Shown in pieces: positions 1 to 8,077 of a stretch of 64,000 nucleotides of DNA; position 1 is the first letter of the stretch, and each line of letters begins with the position of its first letter. This DNA is from Dehalococcoidia bacterium. GTDB taxonomy: Bacteria > Chloroflexota > Dehalococcoidia > Lucifugimonadales > Lucifugimonadaceae. The position numbers were made by a program, and so were the translations under genes. The DNA lies in assembly GCA_028285005.1 (NCBI GenBank), contig JANQQP010000015.1:1-64000 (forward strand), in the 5' to 3' direction. Under the pieces are notes generated by a model. It was not told the origin of the DNA, did not search any database, and saw nothing but the letters and a program-made list of their open reading frames with translations.

Positions 1-112
1 CGGTGTTGAGAGCCTGGTCCCGCGCGGCGAGGCCCTGCGAACCCCGCCAGGTCCGGAAGGAAGCAACGGTAAGTTGGATCCCTCGGGTGCCGCGGGATAG
101 CCGGGCTCGAGT
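1..112 (+). ncRNA. ffs: Bacterial small SRP RNA (4.5S-like)
   Basis: The RNA scaffold of the signal recognition particle binds Ffh and targets nascent membrane proteins. The conserved apical domain is visible: CCAGGTCCGGAAGGAAGCA near 47-65, carrying the GGAA tetraloop and the asymmetric internal-loop sequence. The flanks close into a hairpin, with GAGCCTGG near 10-17 pairing with CCGGGCTC near 102-109. The size of about 110 nt fits the short bacterial form without an Alu domain. The exact 5' end may lie at or just before the window start. Confidence 0.9.
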
Positions 113-196
113 CGCCCGCCTGGGCATGTGACGGACGCGGGTCGATTTCGGGGTGCACGACCGCATATTTCTATCCCGGCGCCGTGCTGATCTTCA

Positions 197-214
197 CCGA
201 GTTCCGAAACTCGG
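197..214 (+). terminator. Possible terminator hairpin between ffs and ksgA
   Basis: A perfect 7-bp inverted repeat CCGAGTT / AACTCGG with a 4-nt CCGA loop is followed by CGTTTCCC. The T-run is short, so this is a weak intrinsic terminator at best. It lies about 85 nt downstream of the SRP RNA and just before the ksgA start, so it could also act on ksgA translation. Confidence 0.35.
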
Positions 215-232
215 CGTTTCCCAGGCATCCGA

Positions 233-1081
233 ATGTCCCGACAGCGACTAGGACAGAACTTCCTGACCGACCGGGCTGTTGCCGGACGGATCATTCGATC
301 CGCTTCGGTCACATCTACTTCAACCGTCCTCGAAGTTGGTCCCGGGAAGGGCGCACTTACCCATCAACTGGCCGCATCCGCCGGGACGCTGACGGTTGTG
401 GAGGTCGATCCGGCGCTGGCACTGGAACTACGAGAGCGGTTCGCCGGAAATAAGAATGTCGATGTGGTTGAGGCCGATGCGCGCACGGTTGACCCAGATT
501 CGCTGCCTCTCATCATAGGCCGCGAATACACGCTGATCGCCAATCTGCCCTACTACGCAGCCACTCCAATCGTTCGCAACTTCCTGGAGTCGGAGCAGCC
601 GCCTGCGCGAATGGTCGTGATGGTGCAGCGAGAAGTGGCGAACGAGATGCAGGCTGAGCCCGGCGAGATGAGCATGCTGTCGATCGCCGTGCAGGTCTAC
701 GCCGAATCGAGAACACTGTTCACCGTGCTTCCCGATGCCTTCACTCCGAGGCCGAAGGTCACATCCGCCGTCATTGAGTTGACACCTCGAACTGAGCCGC
801 TCGTCGCGTCAGAGCAACGGCACGACTTCTTCAAGCTCGCGAAGGCCGGTTTCCGCGCTCCACGCAAACAGCTGCACAACTCGCTGGCATCAGGACTCAA
901 CATCGATACTGCTCTTGCGAGATCCATCATCGGGAACGCTGGAATCGACTCCGAGCGACGGCCCGCCACAATATCGATAGCGGAATGGCAAGGGCTGCTC
1001 ACGGCCTGGGCAGAAGCAGGAAAGCCATATGTCGTCCATGGCACCTCTCGTAAGCAGCGAGCGGAAGCCTTGAAGAGGTGA
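233..1081 (+). CDS. ksgA: 16S rRNA dimethyladenosine transferase KsgA/RsmA
   Basis: Dimethylates two adjacent adenines near the 3' end of 16S rRNA during late small-subunit assembly, using SAM. The 282-aa protein has the family's usual length. It opens with RQRLGQNFLTD, the typical KsgA N-terminus, which supports the ATG at 233. The SAM-binding EVGPGKG is at residues 34-40, and the catalytic NLPYY (motif IV) at 104-108. The C-terminal helical domain is intact. ispE follows 7 bp later, a pairing common in bacteria, so the two genes are probably cotranscribed. Confidence 0.95.
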   Translation: MSRQRLGQNFLTDRAVAGRIIRSASVTSTSTVLEVGPGKGALTHQLAASAGTLTVVEVDPALALELRERFAGNKNVDVVEADARTVDPDSLPLIIGREYTLIANLPYYAATPIVRNFLESEQPPARMVVMVQREVANEMQAEPGEMSMLSIAVQVYAESRTLFTVLPDAFTPRPKVTSAVIELTPRTEPLVASEQRHDFFKLAKAGFRAPRKQLHNSLASGLNIDTALARSIIGNAGIDSERRPATISIAEWQGLLTAWAEAGKPYVVHGTSRKQRAEALKR

Positions 1082-1088
1082 GGAAGCG

Positions 1089-1958
1089 TTGAGCACGGTT
1101 CGAGAACTTGCCCACGCCAAGGTCAACCTCACACTGGAGATCATCGGCAAGCGGCCGGACGGTTTCCACAACCTGGTCACAGTCATGACGACTATTGGCC
1201 TTCACGACGTTGTCGAAGTTTCTGAGGCGGACGATCTCGGAATGGCGGACGACGGCGGAATTCCGGCCGAACGCAACCTGGCACTGATCGCCGCGAAGAC
1301 GCTGAGAGATCAGACGGGAGTTAGCGCAGGCGCTGCGATATCCCTCGAAAAGCGCATACCCGAGGCGGCGGGATTAGGCGGAGGCTCGGCCGACGCGGCG
1401 GCGACGCTGCGGGCACTGAACCGGCTGTGGGACCTTGGTCTCAGCCCTGACGAGCTGGCGGAGATCGGCGGCACCTTCGGTTCCGACGTACCGTTCCTGG
1501 TGCACGAAGGAGCTGCGCTCGTGCAGGGCAGAGGAGAGGACATCACGCCTTTGCCGCTCCCCGCGATTGACCGACTGCTGGTGCTCTACCCGGACATTCC
1601 CATACCCGACAAGACCAAGACACTCTTCTCACTCGTAGGCTCTGGCCGATACACCCGCGGCGCGCTTTCCCACAAGCTCGCTGCACGGATCCGCGCCGGG
1701 CACGACGCTCCGGCCGAGTTCTTCTTCAATGCCTTCCAGGACCTTGCGCCTGAGGTGTTCGAAGGCTGGGGAAGCTATCGTGATGCTCTTGCCGGGCTCG
1801 GCGCGCGGGAGATCACGTTGAGCGGAGCCGGACCATCGATGTTCGCCGTGCCGCCGTCGAAGGAGATCGGCACTACCTGGCACCTGCTCCTGAGCCGGAC
1901 CCGCGGCTGGCAGGCTTTCATTACCGAGCCGTTCGCTCTCGAAAGGGCGAAAGAATGA
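1089..1958 (+). CDS. ispE: 4-diphosphocytidyl-2-C-methyl-D-erythritol kinase IspE
   Basis: ATP-dependent phosphorylation of CDP-methylerythritol in the MEP pathway to isoprenoids. The 289-aa GHMP kinase has AHAKVNLTL at the N-terminus with catalytic Lys11, DGFHNL at 24-29, the ATP loop GLGGGSADAA at 95-104, catalytic Asp133 in GSDVPF, and a C-terminal LSGAGPSMF loop. It starts at a TTG that sits directly before the conserved region. Its last 4 bp overlap the next start (ATGA), which suggests translational coupling. Presence of IspE implies the MEP rather than the mevalonate route. Confidence 0.95.
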   Translation: MSTVRELAHAKVNLTLEIIGKRPDGFHNLVTVMTTIGLHDVVEVSEADDLGMADDGGIPAERNLALIAAKTLRDQTGVSAGAAISLEKRIPEAAGLGGGSADAAATLRALNRLWDLGLSPDELAEIGGTFGSDVPFLVHEGAALVQGRGEDITPLPLPAIDRLLVLYPDIPIPDKTKTLFSLVGSGRYTRGALSHKLAARIRAGHDAPAEFFFNAFQDLAPEVFEGWGSYRDALAGLGAREITLSGAGPSMFAVPPSKEIGTTWHLLLSRTRGWQAFITEPFALERAKE

Positions 1959-2359
1959 GCGAGTTCGTCGCGGGCTCTCTCGCTGGAGCCATCATGGGTC
2001 TCGCTGTGCAGGCTTACTGGCTGCTGGTCCTCTCTCGTCGTCCGCTCGCATCTTTCAAGGACCCTGAGTCAAGAATCGGGACCGTGATCGTGTTCGGTGG
2101 ATTGGTGGCGGTCGGGGGCTGGATCCTGTTTGGCGGGATACTGGGTGCGCTGGTTGGCGCAGTCAGGCCGGACGACTCCGACGCAGCCCTCGTGCCGAGT
2201 GTGGCGTTCCTGTTCGTCCTGCTGTTCTTCGCCGCCGCTGCCATGATCCCTGCGCTCTATTTCATGCCCACATGGAAGCGGCATGTCCTGGTGACGTTCG
2301 CACTCTTCGCAGGACTATTCGGACTCCTGCTCCCCAACCTCGTCGTCGCGGTGCAGTGA
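1955..2359 (+). CDS. Small four-helix membrane protein of unknown function
   Basis: A 134-aa protein with about four hydrophobic segments (roughly residues 5-25, 46-68, 79-99 and 108-130) separated by short polar loops. There is no signal peptidase site and no recognisable catalytic motif. It overlaps the ispE stop by 4 bp and shares its strand, so it is very likely cotranslated with ispE. I do not recognise the family. The hydrophobic pattern and operon position make it a real gene. Confidence 0.7.
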   Translation: MSEFVAGSLAGAIMGLAVQAYWLLVLSRRPLASFKDPESRIGTVIVFGGLVAVGGWILFGGILGALVGAVRPDDSDAALVPSVAFLFVLLFFAAAAMIPALYFMPTWKRHVLVTFALFAGLFGLLLPNLVVAVQ

Positions 2360-2417
2360 TAGTCCATAATCCTCGGCGCTACCTCACACATCCTCAACTC
2401 TTCCCCGGAGCGCGTCG

Positions 2418-3239
2418 ATGACAACTCAGCAACACCTCTTTCCCGGCCGCTTCGACGGCAAGGTCCTTCTGCTCTCAGGCTCTGCCGCCGCCCAGGAGGG
2501 TGAGTTGATGGGTTTTGGCGGCGCAACCGCGTGGCGCTTTCTGCGCGAGGGAGGCGCGGCTGTTGTGCTGACCGACGTGCAGGACGGACCGGGTGAGAAG
2601 TCGGCTAAGAGTATGCGTGACGCGGGTTTCACCGCCGAATTCGCGCATCACGACGTGACAGACGAATCCCACTGGGAGACGATCATCACTGGCGCTCTCG
2701 AAAAGCACGGACGCCTCGACTACCTGGTGAACATCGCGGGCACGCAGGACACGATGGCGATTGAAGAGACGCCGGTTGAGACTTGGCAGCAGGTGATGGA
2801 TGTAACCAACCGAGGCATGTTCCTTGGCGTGAAGCATGGCGCTCGTGCGATGCGCCGGAGCGGCGGCGGGTCAATCGTGAACCTGGCTTCAATGGCAGCT
2901 CGCTGGTCGTCGCCGTACGGAGCGGCCTACGCCGCGTCCCGGGCAGGAATGACTCACTTCACCCGTGGCGCAGCGATCCAGTACGCCAAGGACAACATCC
3001 GGGTTAACAGCGTGCTGCCGGGCTGGACGAAGTCACCGTTCACGAAATGGATCTTCACAGACGAGAAGCTGAGCAAGTACAGGACCGACAGAGTGCCACT
3101 TGGGCGTTGGGGCGAGCCTGAAGAGATCGCCTCAGCCATCCTCTTCTTGCTGTCAGATGATGCCAGCTACGTCACCGGCTCCGAGCTGCTGATCGATGGC
3201 GGAGTAACCGCCGGTTTCTATCCGCCCGTGGGCGACTAG
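2418..3239 (+). CDS. SDR-family oxidoreductase with altered catalytic Lys
   Basis: A 273-aa classical short-chain dehydrogenase fold, presumably NAD(P)-dependent. The start is supported by GGAG 8 nt upstream. Two motifs are unusual. The cofactor loop reads SGSAAAQEGELMGFGGATA instead of TGxxxGIG, with an insertion of several residues. The active site has NLASMA with the Ser, then YAASR where YxxxK is expected, so the catalytic Lys is Arg. The NIAG motif and the C-terminal ELLIDGGVTAG segment are normal. The substrate is not predictable. The gene stands alone between ispE and the sigma factor. Reduced or altered activity is possible. Confidence 0.85.
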   Translation: MTTQQHLFPGRFDGKVLLLSGSAAAQEGELMGFGGATAWRFLREGGAAVVLTDVQDGPGEKSAKSMRDAGFTAEFAHHDVTDESHWETIITGALEKHGRLDYLVNIAGTQDTMAIEETPVETWQQVMDVTNRGMFLGVKHGARAMRRSGGGSIVNLASMAARWSSPYGAAYAASRAGMTHFTRGAAIQYAKDNIRVNSVLPGWTKSPFTKWIFTDEKLSKYRTDRVPLGRWGEPEEIASAILFLLSDDASYVTGSELLIDGGVTAGFYPPVGD

Positions 3240-3380
3240 GCCGAACCTGGGCCTGAAGTTGACTCGAGCAAGTTTCGCCTGATCCGCGTTGGCTCCTGCG
3301 GCGAACAACTTGAACGGTGCGTTTGAGCACGCCCGCGTCACCCGCAGTTCTCGCGAAGAGATGTCAACTTCCACCCAGTC

Positions 3381-3386
3381 TAGAAT
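3381..3386 (+). promoter_or_regulatory. Candidate -10 element for the ECF sigma operon
   Basis: TAGAAT lies 55 nt before the chosen sigma start codon. I see no good -35 hexamer at 16-18 bp. It would give a 5' leader of about 50 nt. Confidence 0.3.
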
Positions 3387-3441
3387 AGTCAGCCCTGCAG
3401 CTACAGTTGCAGAAACCACGCCCGATGAATTGGCGGGGCGG

Positions 3442-4074
3442 ATGACGGACCATGCTGACTACATAGACAGGCCGGGACGTCGCGCTGACGCGGAGAACCC
3501 TGCGGCTGCGGGCAGTAACGCCGTCGACGAACTCCAGCTTATCTCGCAGGGCATCGCTGCCAGGGAGACTGATGCGCTCGGCCGGCTCTACGACCTGATG
3601 GGCCGAAGAGCGTTCGGTCTCGCCTACACAGTGATCGGCGATTCGGCGCTGGCAGAAGACGCTGTGCAGGACGCCTTTCTGTCCCTTTGGAAACAGGCGG
3701 AGAAGGTCAGCCAGAGTCGAGGCAAGATCGAATCGCTGTTACTGACAATGGTCCACCGACGGGCGGTCGACCACATCAGGAAACGGGCGAGATCGGCTCG
3801 CGCAAACTCGGCGCTGGAGTTGGAATCTCACGACTCCGAGCCCCGAGACCCGCAGCAGTTGGCCGTGGACAGGACCGAGCAGGCGGACGCTGTCTCGGCA
3901 CTGAAGTCCCTCCCCGAGGAGCAACAGCATGTCATTGAGCTCGCGTACTTTCGCGGGCTGACGCAGCGTGAGATTGCAGATGAAACGGGTGTGAGTATCG
4001 GTACGGTGAAAGGGCGGATACGGCTGGGGTTGGAGAAGCTGCGGACCGCTTTCGGCCTGGGTGACGAGCGATGA
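3442..4074 (+). CDS. ECF-type RNA polymerase sigma-70 factor
   Basis: An extracytoplasmic-function sigma factor, about 210 aa from the chosen ATG. Sigma region 2 lies near residues 44-110 (YDLMGRRAFGLAY and DAVQDAFLSLWKQ). Region 4 lies near 150-205, with the helix-turn-helix LTQREIADETGVSIGTVKGRI. The frame is open further upstream, with alternative starts at 3361 (ATG) and 3289 (TTG). A TAGAAT -10-like element at 3381-3386 argues for the 3442 start. The 3' end overlaps the anti-sigma gene by 4 bp, the classic sigma/anti-sigma pairing, so the factor probably answers to a membrane-sensed signal. Confidence 0.88.
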   Translation: MTDHADYIDRPGRRADAENPAAAGSNAVDELQLISQGIAARETDALGRLYDLMGRRAFGLAYTVIGDSALAEDAVQDAFLSLWKQAEKVSQSRGKIESLLLTMVHRRAVDHIRKRARSARANSALELESHDSEPRDPQQLAVDRTEQADAVSALKSLPEEQQHVIELAYFRGLTQREIADETGVSIGTVKGRIRLGLEKLRTAFGLGDER

Positions 4075-4772
4075 CTAACTGCGAAGAGCTGCGCCAGAAC
4101 GCCGCTGCCTACGCTCTAGGTGCGTTGACCGAAGACGAGCAGGCGGAGTTTGAGCGCCACATAGCTGAATGCGGGCTGGAGCACGAGATCGAGCTGTTCA
4201 GCGAGGTTGCGTCGCGGCTCTCACAGGCGGCACCTTCCGTGGAGCCGCCTCCCGGCCTGAAAGACAAGATCTTGCTTGCCGCAACTGCCGAATCGGCCAG
4301 TCAGACTGTGGCTGCCGCGGAACGGCGACCCACACCCACCTGGACGCAGCGATTACAACGCTTCGGCGCGCCGGCATACGGCGCTGCTGCGGTTGCGCTT
4401 ATAGCGATCGGAGCACTGATCGGTTGGGGCGCAGCATCACTTTCGGGCGGAGATTCAGCAACCGAGTTGAACCATTTCCGCCGCGATCCGGAGGGTGACT
4501 GGCTTCGGGTGGAGACGGTGCTGGGCGAAGATGGCCTGATGCTCTCCGTCGGCAACCTCGACACGCTTCCCGGCCAGAGCATCTACCAGTTTTGGGCCAT
4601 CCGCGAAGAACGCTGGGTGCCGATCGGCGAGTTCGACACGGACTCCGAGGGCAAGTGGAGCGGTTACTTCCAGTTCTCGCTTCAGGAGGGCGACTCGGTG
4701 GCTATCACTGTCGAACCTGAGAGCGGAGCAGAAACTCCCGGCTCCGACCCGGAGATCAGCAGCCGCATTTAG
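4071..4772 (+). CDS. Membrane anti-sigma factor, RskA-like
   Basis: A 233-aa anti-sigma factor, probably holding the upstream ECF sigma at the membrane. The N-terminal helical domain has the AYALGALTEDEQAEFERHIAEC pattern seen in anti-sigma-K proteins. One transmembrane helix spans residues 101-123. The extracytoplasmic domain has the RskA hallmarks LDTLPGQSIYQFWAI and GDSVAITVEPESG near the C-terminus. The gene is coupled to the sigma gene by an ATGA overlap. Regulated proteolysis of the extracellular part would release the sigma factor, as known for the family. Confidence 0.88.
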   Translation: MTNCEELRQNAAAYALGALTEDEQAEFERHIAECGLEHEIELFSEVASRLSQAAPSVEPPPGLKDKILLAATAESASQTVAAAERRPTPTWTQRLQRFGAPAYGAAAVALIAIGALIGWGAASLSGGDSATELNHFRRDPEGDWLRVETVLGEDGLMLSVGNLDTLPGQSIYQFWAIREERWVPIGEFDTDSEGKWSGYFQFSLQEGDSVAITVEPESGAETPGSDPEISSRI

Positions 4773-4906
4773 GCGGCGAGCCGCGTTTTCTGGTGGGTCG
4801 ATGCTGTCTCCGTTCGCCGCAACCTGCGGACATTCTCGGGTTATGATCCTCACCGGCGTAAATACGCACATTTCAGATCACAAAAACTACTCAGGTGAGG
4901 GTTCAG

Positions 4907-5752
4907 ATGGCCGGAAGATTTGAAGGACAGGTCGCGGTCATAACAGGTGGCGCACTCGGCATTGGCGGAGCGACCGCACGCAGGCTGGCATCGGAAGGCG
5001 CGAAGGTCCTGATCGCCGATATCAACGACGATGCGGCTGCAACCAACGTGGAACACATATCGTCCGACGGCGGCACTGCGAAGGCCATTCACACAGATGT
5101 CGCGGTCCCTGCCGACATCGAGCGCGCCATTTCCGATGCAGTGGAGACTTGGGGACGGCTCGACATCCTGGTACAGAACGCTTTCTCGGTGGTCGGCGGC
5201 GAATCGCGCATCCATGGGACGGCAGAACAGGTCGATGAGGCTGATTGGGACTGGGGAATGGATGTGCTTGTGAAGGCACTGTATCTGGGAGCTAAGCACG
5301 CCGTGCCGCACATGCGCCGAAACGGTTCAGGCTCGATCATCAACCTCGCATCTGTCCACAGCCTGCTGCAAGAAGCCGAGATGCTTGTCTACGAGGCAGG
5401 GAAAGCTGCCGTGGTGGGCATGACACGACAGATGGCGAACGACTTCGGCCCGGACAACATACGCGTCAACGCTATTGGCCCCGGACACATCGTCTCAGAG
5501 GGTCTTGAAGAGATGTGGAAGGACAATGCGGAAGGCCTGGCGTTCTTCGCCAACCAGTATCCGCTCCGTCGCACAGGAGTTCCCGATGACATCGCAGGCG
5601 CAATAGCGTTCCTGTGCTCGGAAGACGCCTCTTTCATCACCGGGCACACGTTGATGGTCGATGGCGGGTTGACCGTGCAGCTGCAGGAGAAGTTCGGGCT
5701 ACGACAGGCTAATTACGCTCGCGCTAACCCCGGAACCGAGCTGCCCGGTTAG
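4907..5752 (+). CDS. SDR-family oxidoreductase
   Basis: A 281-aa classical short-chain dehydrogenase. The cofactor motif TGGALGIGGATA is near residues 12-23, followed by an acidic ADIND segment suggesting NAD(H) preference. The catalytic Ser is in NLASVH and the Tyr/Lys pair in YEAGK. The ATG at 4907 is preferred over the GTG at 4895 because AGGTGAGG at 4893-4900 is well spaced for it. A TATGAT -10-like hexamer lies at 4842-4847. The stop overlaps that of the convergent kinase-like gene by 4 bp. Substrate unknown. Confidence 0.88.
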   Translation: MAGRFEGQVAVITGGALGIGGATARRLASEGAKVLIADINDDAAATNVEHISSDGGTAKAIHTDVAVPADIERAISDAVETWGRLDILVQNAFSVVGGESRIHGTAEQVDEADWDWGMDVLVKALYLGAKHAVPHMRRNGSGSIINLASVHSLLQEAEMLVYEAGKAAVVGMTRQMANDFGPDNIRVNAIGPGHIVSEGLEEMWKDNAEGLAFFANQYPLRRTGVPDDIAGAIAFLCSEDASFITGHTLMVDGGLTVQLQEKFGLRQANYARANPGTELPG

Positions 5753-6342
5753 CCTGCTCGCGTGAGTCCGTGCAGTCTGTAGAAGTTGTCGAGCTCGCGG
5801 GCGGTGCGGATCAGGTAGAAGTCCACTCCCTCTCTTGCGACCGTCGAGATCGACTCGGCCAGCTTGCGGTAGCGATGGCGCTTCTGCCACATCTCATAGA
5901 TCGCTGAGTCGCGCGTGAGCAGGTGCTGCCGGAAGGTCTCAACGTTTCCTCCGCAGACCTGCTTTCGCGTTAGTGCGTTCAGCAGCGAGCGCTTCGTCCT
6001 GCGCCAAAGCATGATCGGAAACGGCAGCTGCAACACGATTAGCGACTCGGCCTGTTCGTGGACCATGTCGACAACTTCGGCGTGGTAGTGGTCGGTGACC
6101 CAGCCGTTTGGGCTCCCGTTCATCCACTCCTCGAGAATCCGCCGGAAGTCATTTGCCGGTCGACGTTCCCAACCCGGCATGTGTGCGATCTGGTCCAGCT
6201 CAATGTGCTCAAGCGAGAACTTCTGTGCGATTGCTCGCGCCAGTGTCGTCTTGCCGCCGTGACCCATCACAGCGACCTTCCGCCCGAGCGGATGATCGAG
6301 TGGCACCGAATTCACGTGGCTGGCGATAACTGGAAGCGACAT
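5749..6342 (-). CDS. P-loop kinase-like protein (AAA/topology-modulation family)
   Basis: A 197-aa P-loop NTPase resembling adenylate-kinase-like proteins annotated as topology modulation protein FlaR. The Walker A loop is GHGGKTTLA at residues 27-35. It is followed by an IELDQIAHMPGWERRP segment of the type that binds the phosphate acceptor in this group, and an LIVLQLPFPIMLWRRTKR segment corresponding to Walker B and the lid. The C-terminal half is rich in Arg and Lys. The acceptor substrate is unknown. The gene is convergent with the SDR and shares TTAG at the stops. Confidence 0.7.
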   Translation of the reverse strand: MSLPVIASHVNSVPLDHPLGRKVAVMGHGGKTTLARAIAQKFSLEHIELDQIAHMPGWERRPANDFRRILEEWMNGSPNGWVTDHYHAEVVDMVHEQAESLIVLQLPFPIMLWRRTKRSLLNALTRKQVCGGNVETFRQHLLTRDSAIYEMWQKRHRYRKLAESISTVAREGVDFYLIRTARELDNFYRLHGLTRAG

Positions 6343-6454
6343 CTGAACGTGGTCTCGCTATCGGGAGAAAATTCGCGCTGACTCCAGCCCAGCATATAGC
6401 TCATAGAGCTTCTCTCGCTGGCATACTGGTTTGCCGAAATCGGTATCAAGTCAT

Positions 6455-6464
6455 CGAGATCTCG
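6455..6464. promoter_or_regulatory. Palindrome upstream of the epimerase gene
   Basis: CGAGATCTCG, a perfect 10-bp palindrome 23 nt before the epimerase start. An extended -10-like TGGCATACT lies just upstream at 6419-6427. An operator is possible, but the short length makes this weak. Confidence 0.25.
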
Positions 6465-6487
6465 TCCCACCCGAAAGAGGAATGTCC

Positions 6488-7429
6488 ATGAAGGTCCTTG
6501 TCACCGGCGGCTCCGGAATCGTCGGCCATTACGTCATCGACGAGCTCTATAAGAATGGCCATACCGTCATCAACGCAGACGTTGCCCGCATGAGCACGAA
6601 CCTCGGGCACAGCGGCACGACCGGAACCGCCAGCGGCGAAGTTGCCGTCAAGATGCGTGAGAACTGGCCGCAGCTCCCGAAATTCTTCCAGGTCGAGATT
6701 GCCGACTACGGCCAGGTGATTTCTGCGATGGATGGATGTGACGCCGTCATCTCCCTGGCATCCCGTCCGAGCGCTGCGCACTACACCGAGGAAGATGTCT
6801 TCGTTACGAACGTCTCTTCGATGTGGAACGTCTGCCGCGCGGCTGAGCAGCTCAAGATCAGCCGGGTTGTTCTCGGCTCGTCTTACAACGCAGTTGGCGC
6901 GATGGGCACGGCCGCACGGTGGGAGCCGAAAGAGGTTAAGCCGCCAGAGTACTTCCCGATGGACCAGCACGTCGGCACGCGCTCGGAAGATCCGTACAGC
7001 ATCGCCAAGTGGATCGGCGAAGAGGTTGGCGACGGTTTCGCCCGGCGCAGTCCCTGGATGTCGATCAACTCGATGCGGTTCAACGGCATGTGGGACGACG
7101 CCTATTTCAAGAACCTCGCCACCAATCCAATCACTGACCCGTGGACACGTTGCCAGGGTTTCTGGACCTATCTGCACATTCGTGACGCGGCCCGAGCCTG
7201 CGTCATGTCGGTGGAGTCGGATGGCTGGACGGGCCACAACCGGCTATTCCTGAATGCCGACGACATCATGCTCGACATTCCGACGATGGAGGCGATCAAG
7301 ACTGTCTACCCGGACGTACCGCTAAACAAGGAGTTCGAAGGCTTCGAGTCGCCGATCTCGACTCAACTGGCGAAGGACACTATCGGTTGGACACCTCTGT
7401 ACTCATGGCGGGACGAGCAGTTTCAGTAG
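6488..7429 (+). CDS. NAD-dependent epimerase/dehydratase (extended SDR)
   Basis: A 313-aa extended SDR. Dinucleotide motif GGSGIVG at residues 7-13, and the active-site pair YSIAK in DPYSIAKWIGEEV. The start at 6488 is chosen over 6482 and an upstream TTG because AGAGGA at 6476-6481 is correctly spaced. It resembles nucleoside-diphosphate-sugar epimerases and uronate dehydrogenase-like proteins, acting on a sugar or sugar-acid substrate that I cannot specify. It lies just before the catabolic region and overlaps the following lipoprotein gene by one base. Confidence 0.85.
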   Translation: MKVLVTGGSGIVGHYVIDELYKNGHTVINADVARMSTNLGHSGTTGTASGEVAVKMRENWPQLPKFFQVEIADYGQVISAMDGCDAVISLASRPSAAHYTEEDVFVTNVSSMWNVCRAAEQLKISRVVLGSSYNAVGAMGTAARWEPKEVKPPEYFPMDQHVGTRSEDPYSIAKWIGEEVGDGFARRSPWMSINSMRFNGMWDDAYFKNLATNPITDPWTRCQGFWTYLHIRDAARACVMSVESDGWTGHNRLFLNADDIMLDIPTMEAIKTVYPDVPLNKEFEGFESPISTQLAKDTIGWTPLYSWRDEQFQ

Positions 7430-8013
7430 TGACATCCTTCGCTCGACGGTCGAAACACATCAAGCAGCGGTCGGTCCTCGTTCCGGTGATGCTTCTGTGC
7501 CTGTTATCGGTTGTGGCTGCATGCACAACTGAGAGAGAGGTCACGCCCGGCCCGGACGGCTTCGCCTGCCAGTACCATCCAGCTGGCAACGGTTCGGTTG
7601 AATTCACTGAGCCAACGCCGAACGAGCTTGGTGAGTTCGACACATTTGTCCTTGTGCGCATCACTGGACAGTCGCGAGACACCGAGACAGGTGAGCTTGG
7701 CAACCTCGGAACCATCGAGGAAGCGGTCGTCGGAGGGCGCAGCGAAGGCGCGCAGATCGAACTCCAGAGCGGGTTCGATCTGTGCATGGAAGCAGGCTCA
7801 GTCTTCTACGTGATCGCCCGTGACATCGATCCCAACGCGTTTTTGCAGATTCCTCACCCATGGGCCACATTTCCTGTGATAAACAATCGCATCACACTCC
7901 ACCCGGACATGCGCAAGGACGACCTGGTCGGCCAGTTCCACGGTCTTGACCCGGTGCTGTTCGAGCGCAGATTCGTGGAGTTCGTGGACAGGACCGACAT
8001 CGAGGTCGACTAA
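7429..8013 (+). CDS. Predicted lipoprotein of unknown function
   Basis: About 194 aa from a GTG overlapping the epimerase stop. The N-terminus has basic residues (RRSKHIKQR), a hydrophobic core and a lipobox LSVVAAC, so it is predicted to be exported and lipidated. The mature part is acidic and soluble and has no recognised domain. Longer starts at 7387 (TTG) and 7405 (ATG) are possible but lack Shine-Dalgarno sequences. The pairing with the epimerase suggests cotranscription. The function is unknown. Confidence 0.65.
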   Translation: MTSFARRSKHIKQRSVLVPVMLLCLLSVVAACTTEREVTPGPDGFACQYHPAGNGSVEFTEPTPNELGEFDTFVLVRITGQSRDTETGELGNLGTIEEAVVGGRSEGAQIELQSGFDLCMEAGSVFYVIARDIDPNAFLQIPHPWATFPVINNRITLHPDMRKDDLVGQFHGLDPVLFERRFVEFVDRTDIEVD

Positions 8014-8077
8014 GGCCGCTCCTCTGGATGATGGTCCGAAGCGACCTGCCGAATTGACTCTGGGCTGACTGACTGCG

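Noticed and set aside
6446-7237. 263-aa minus-strand frame
   Set aside because: Antisense to the epimerase gene, which has clear SDR motifs; the minus frame has none.
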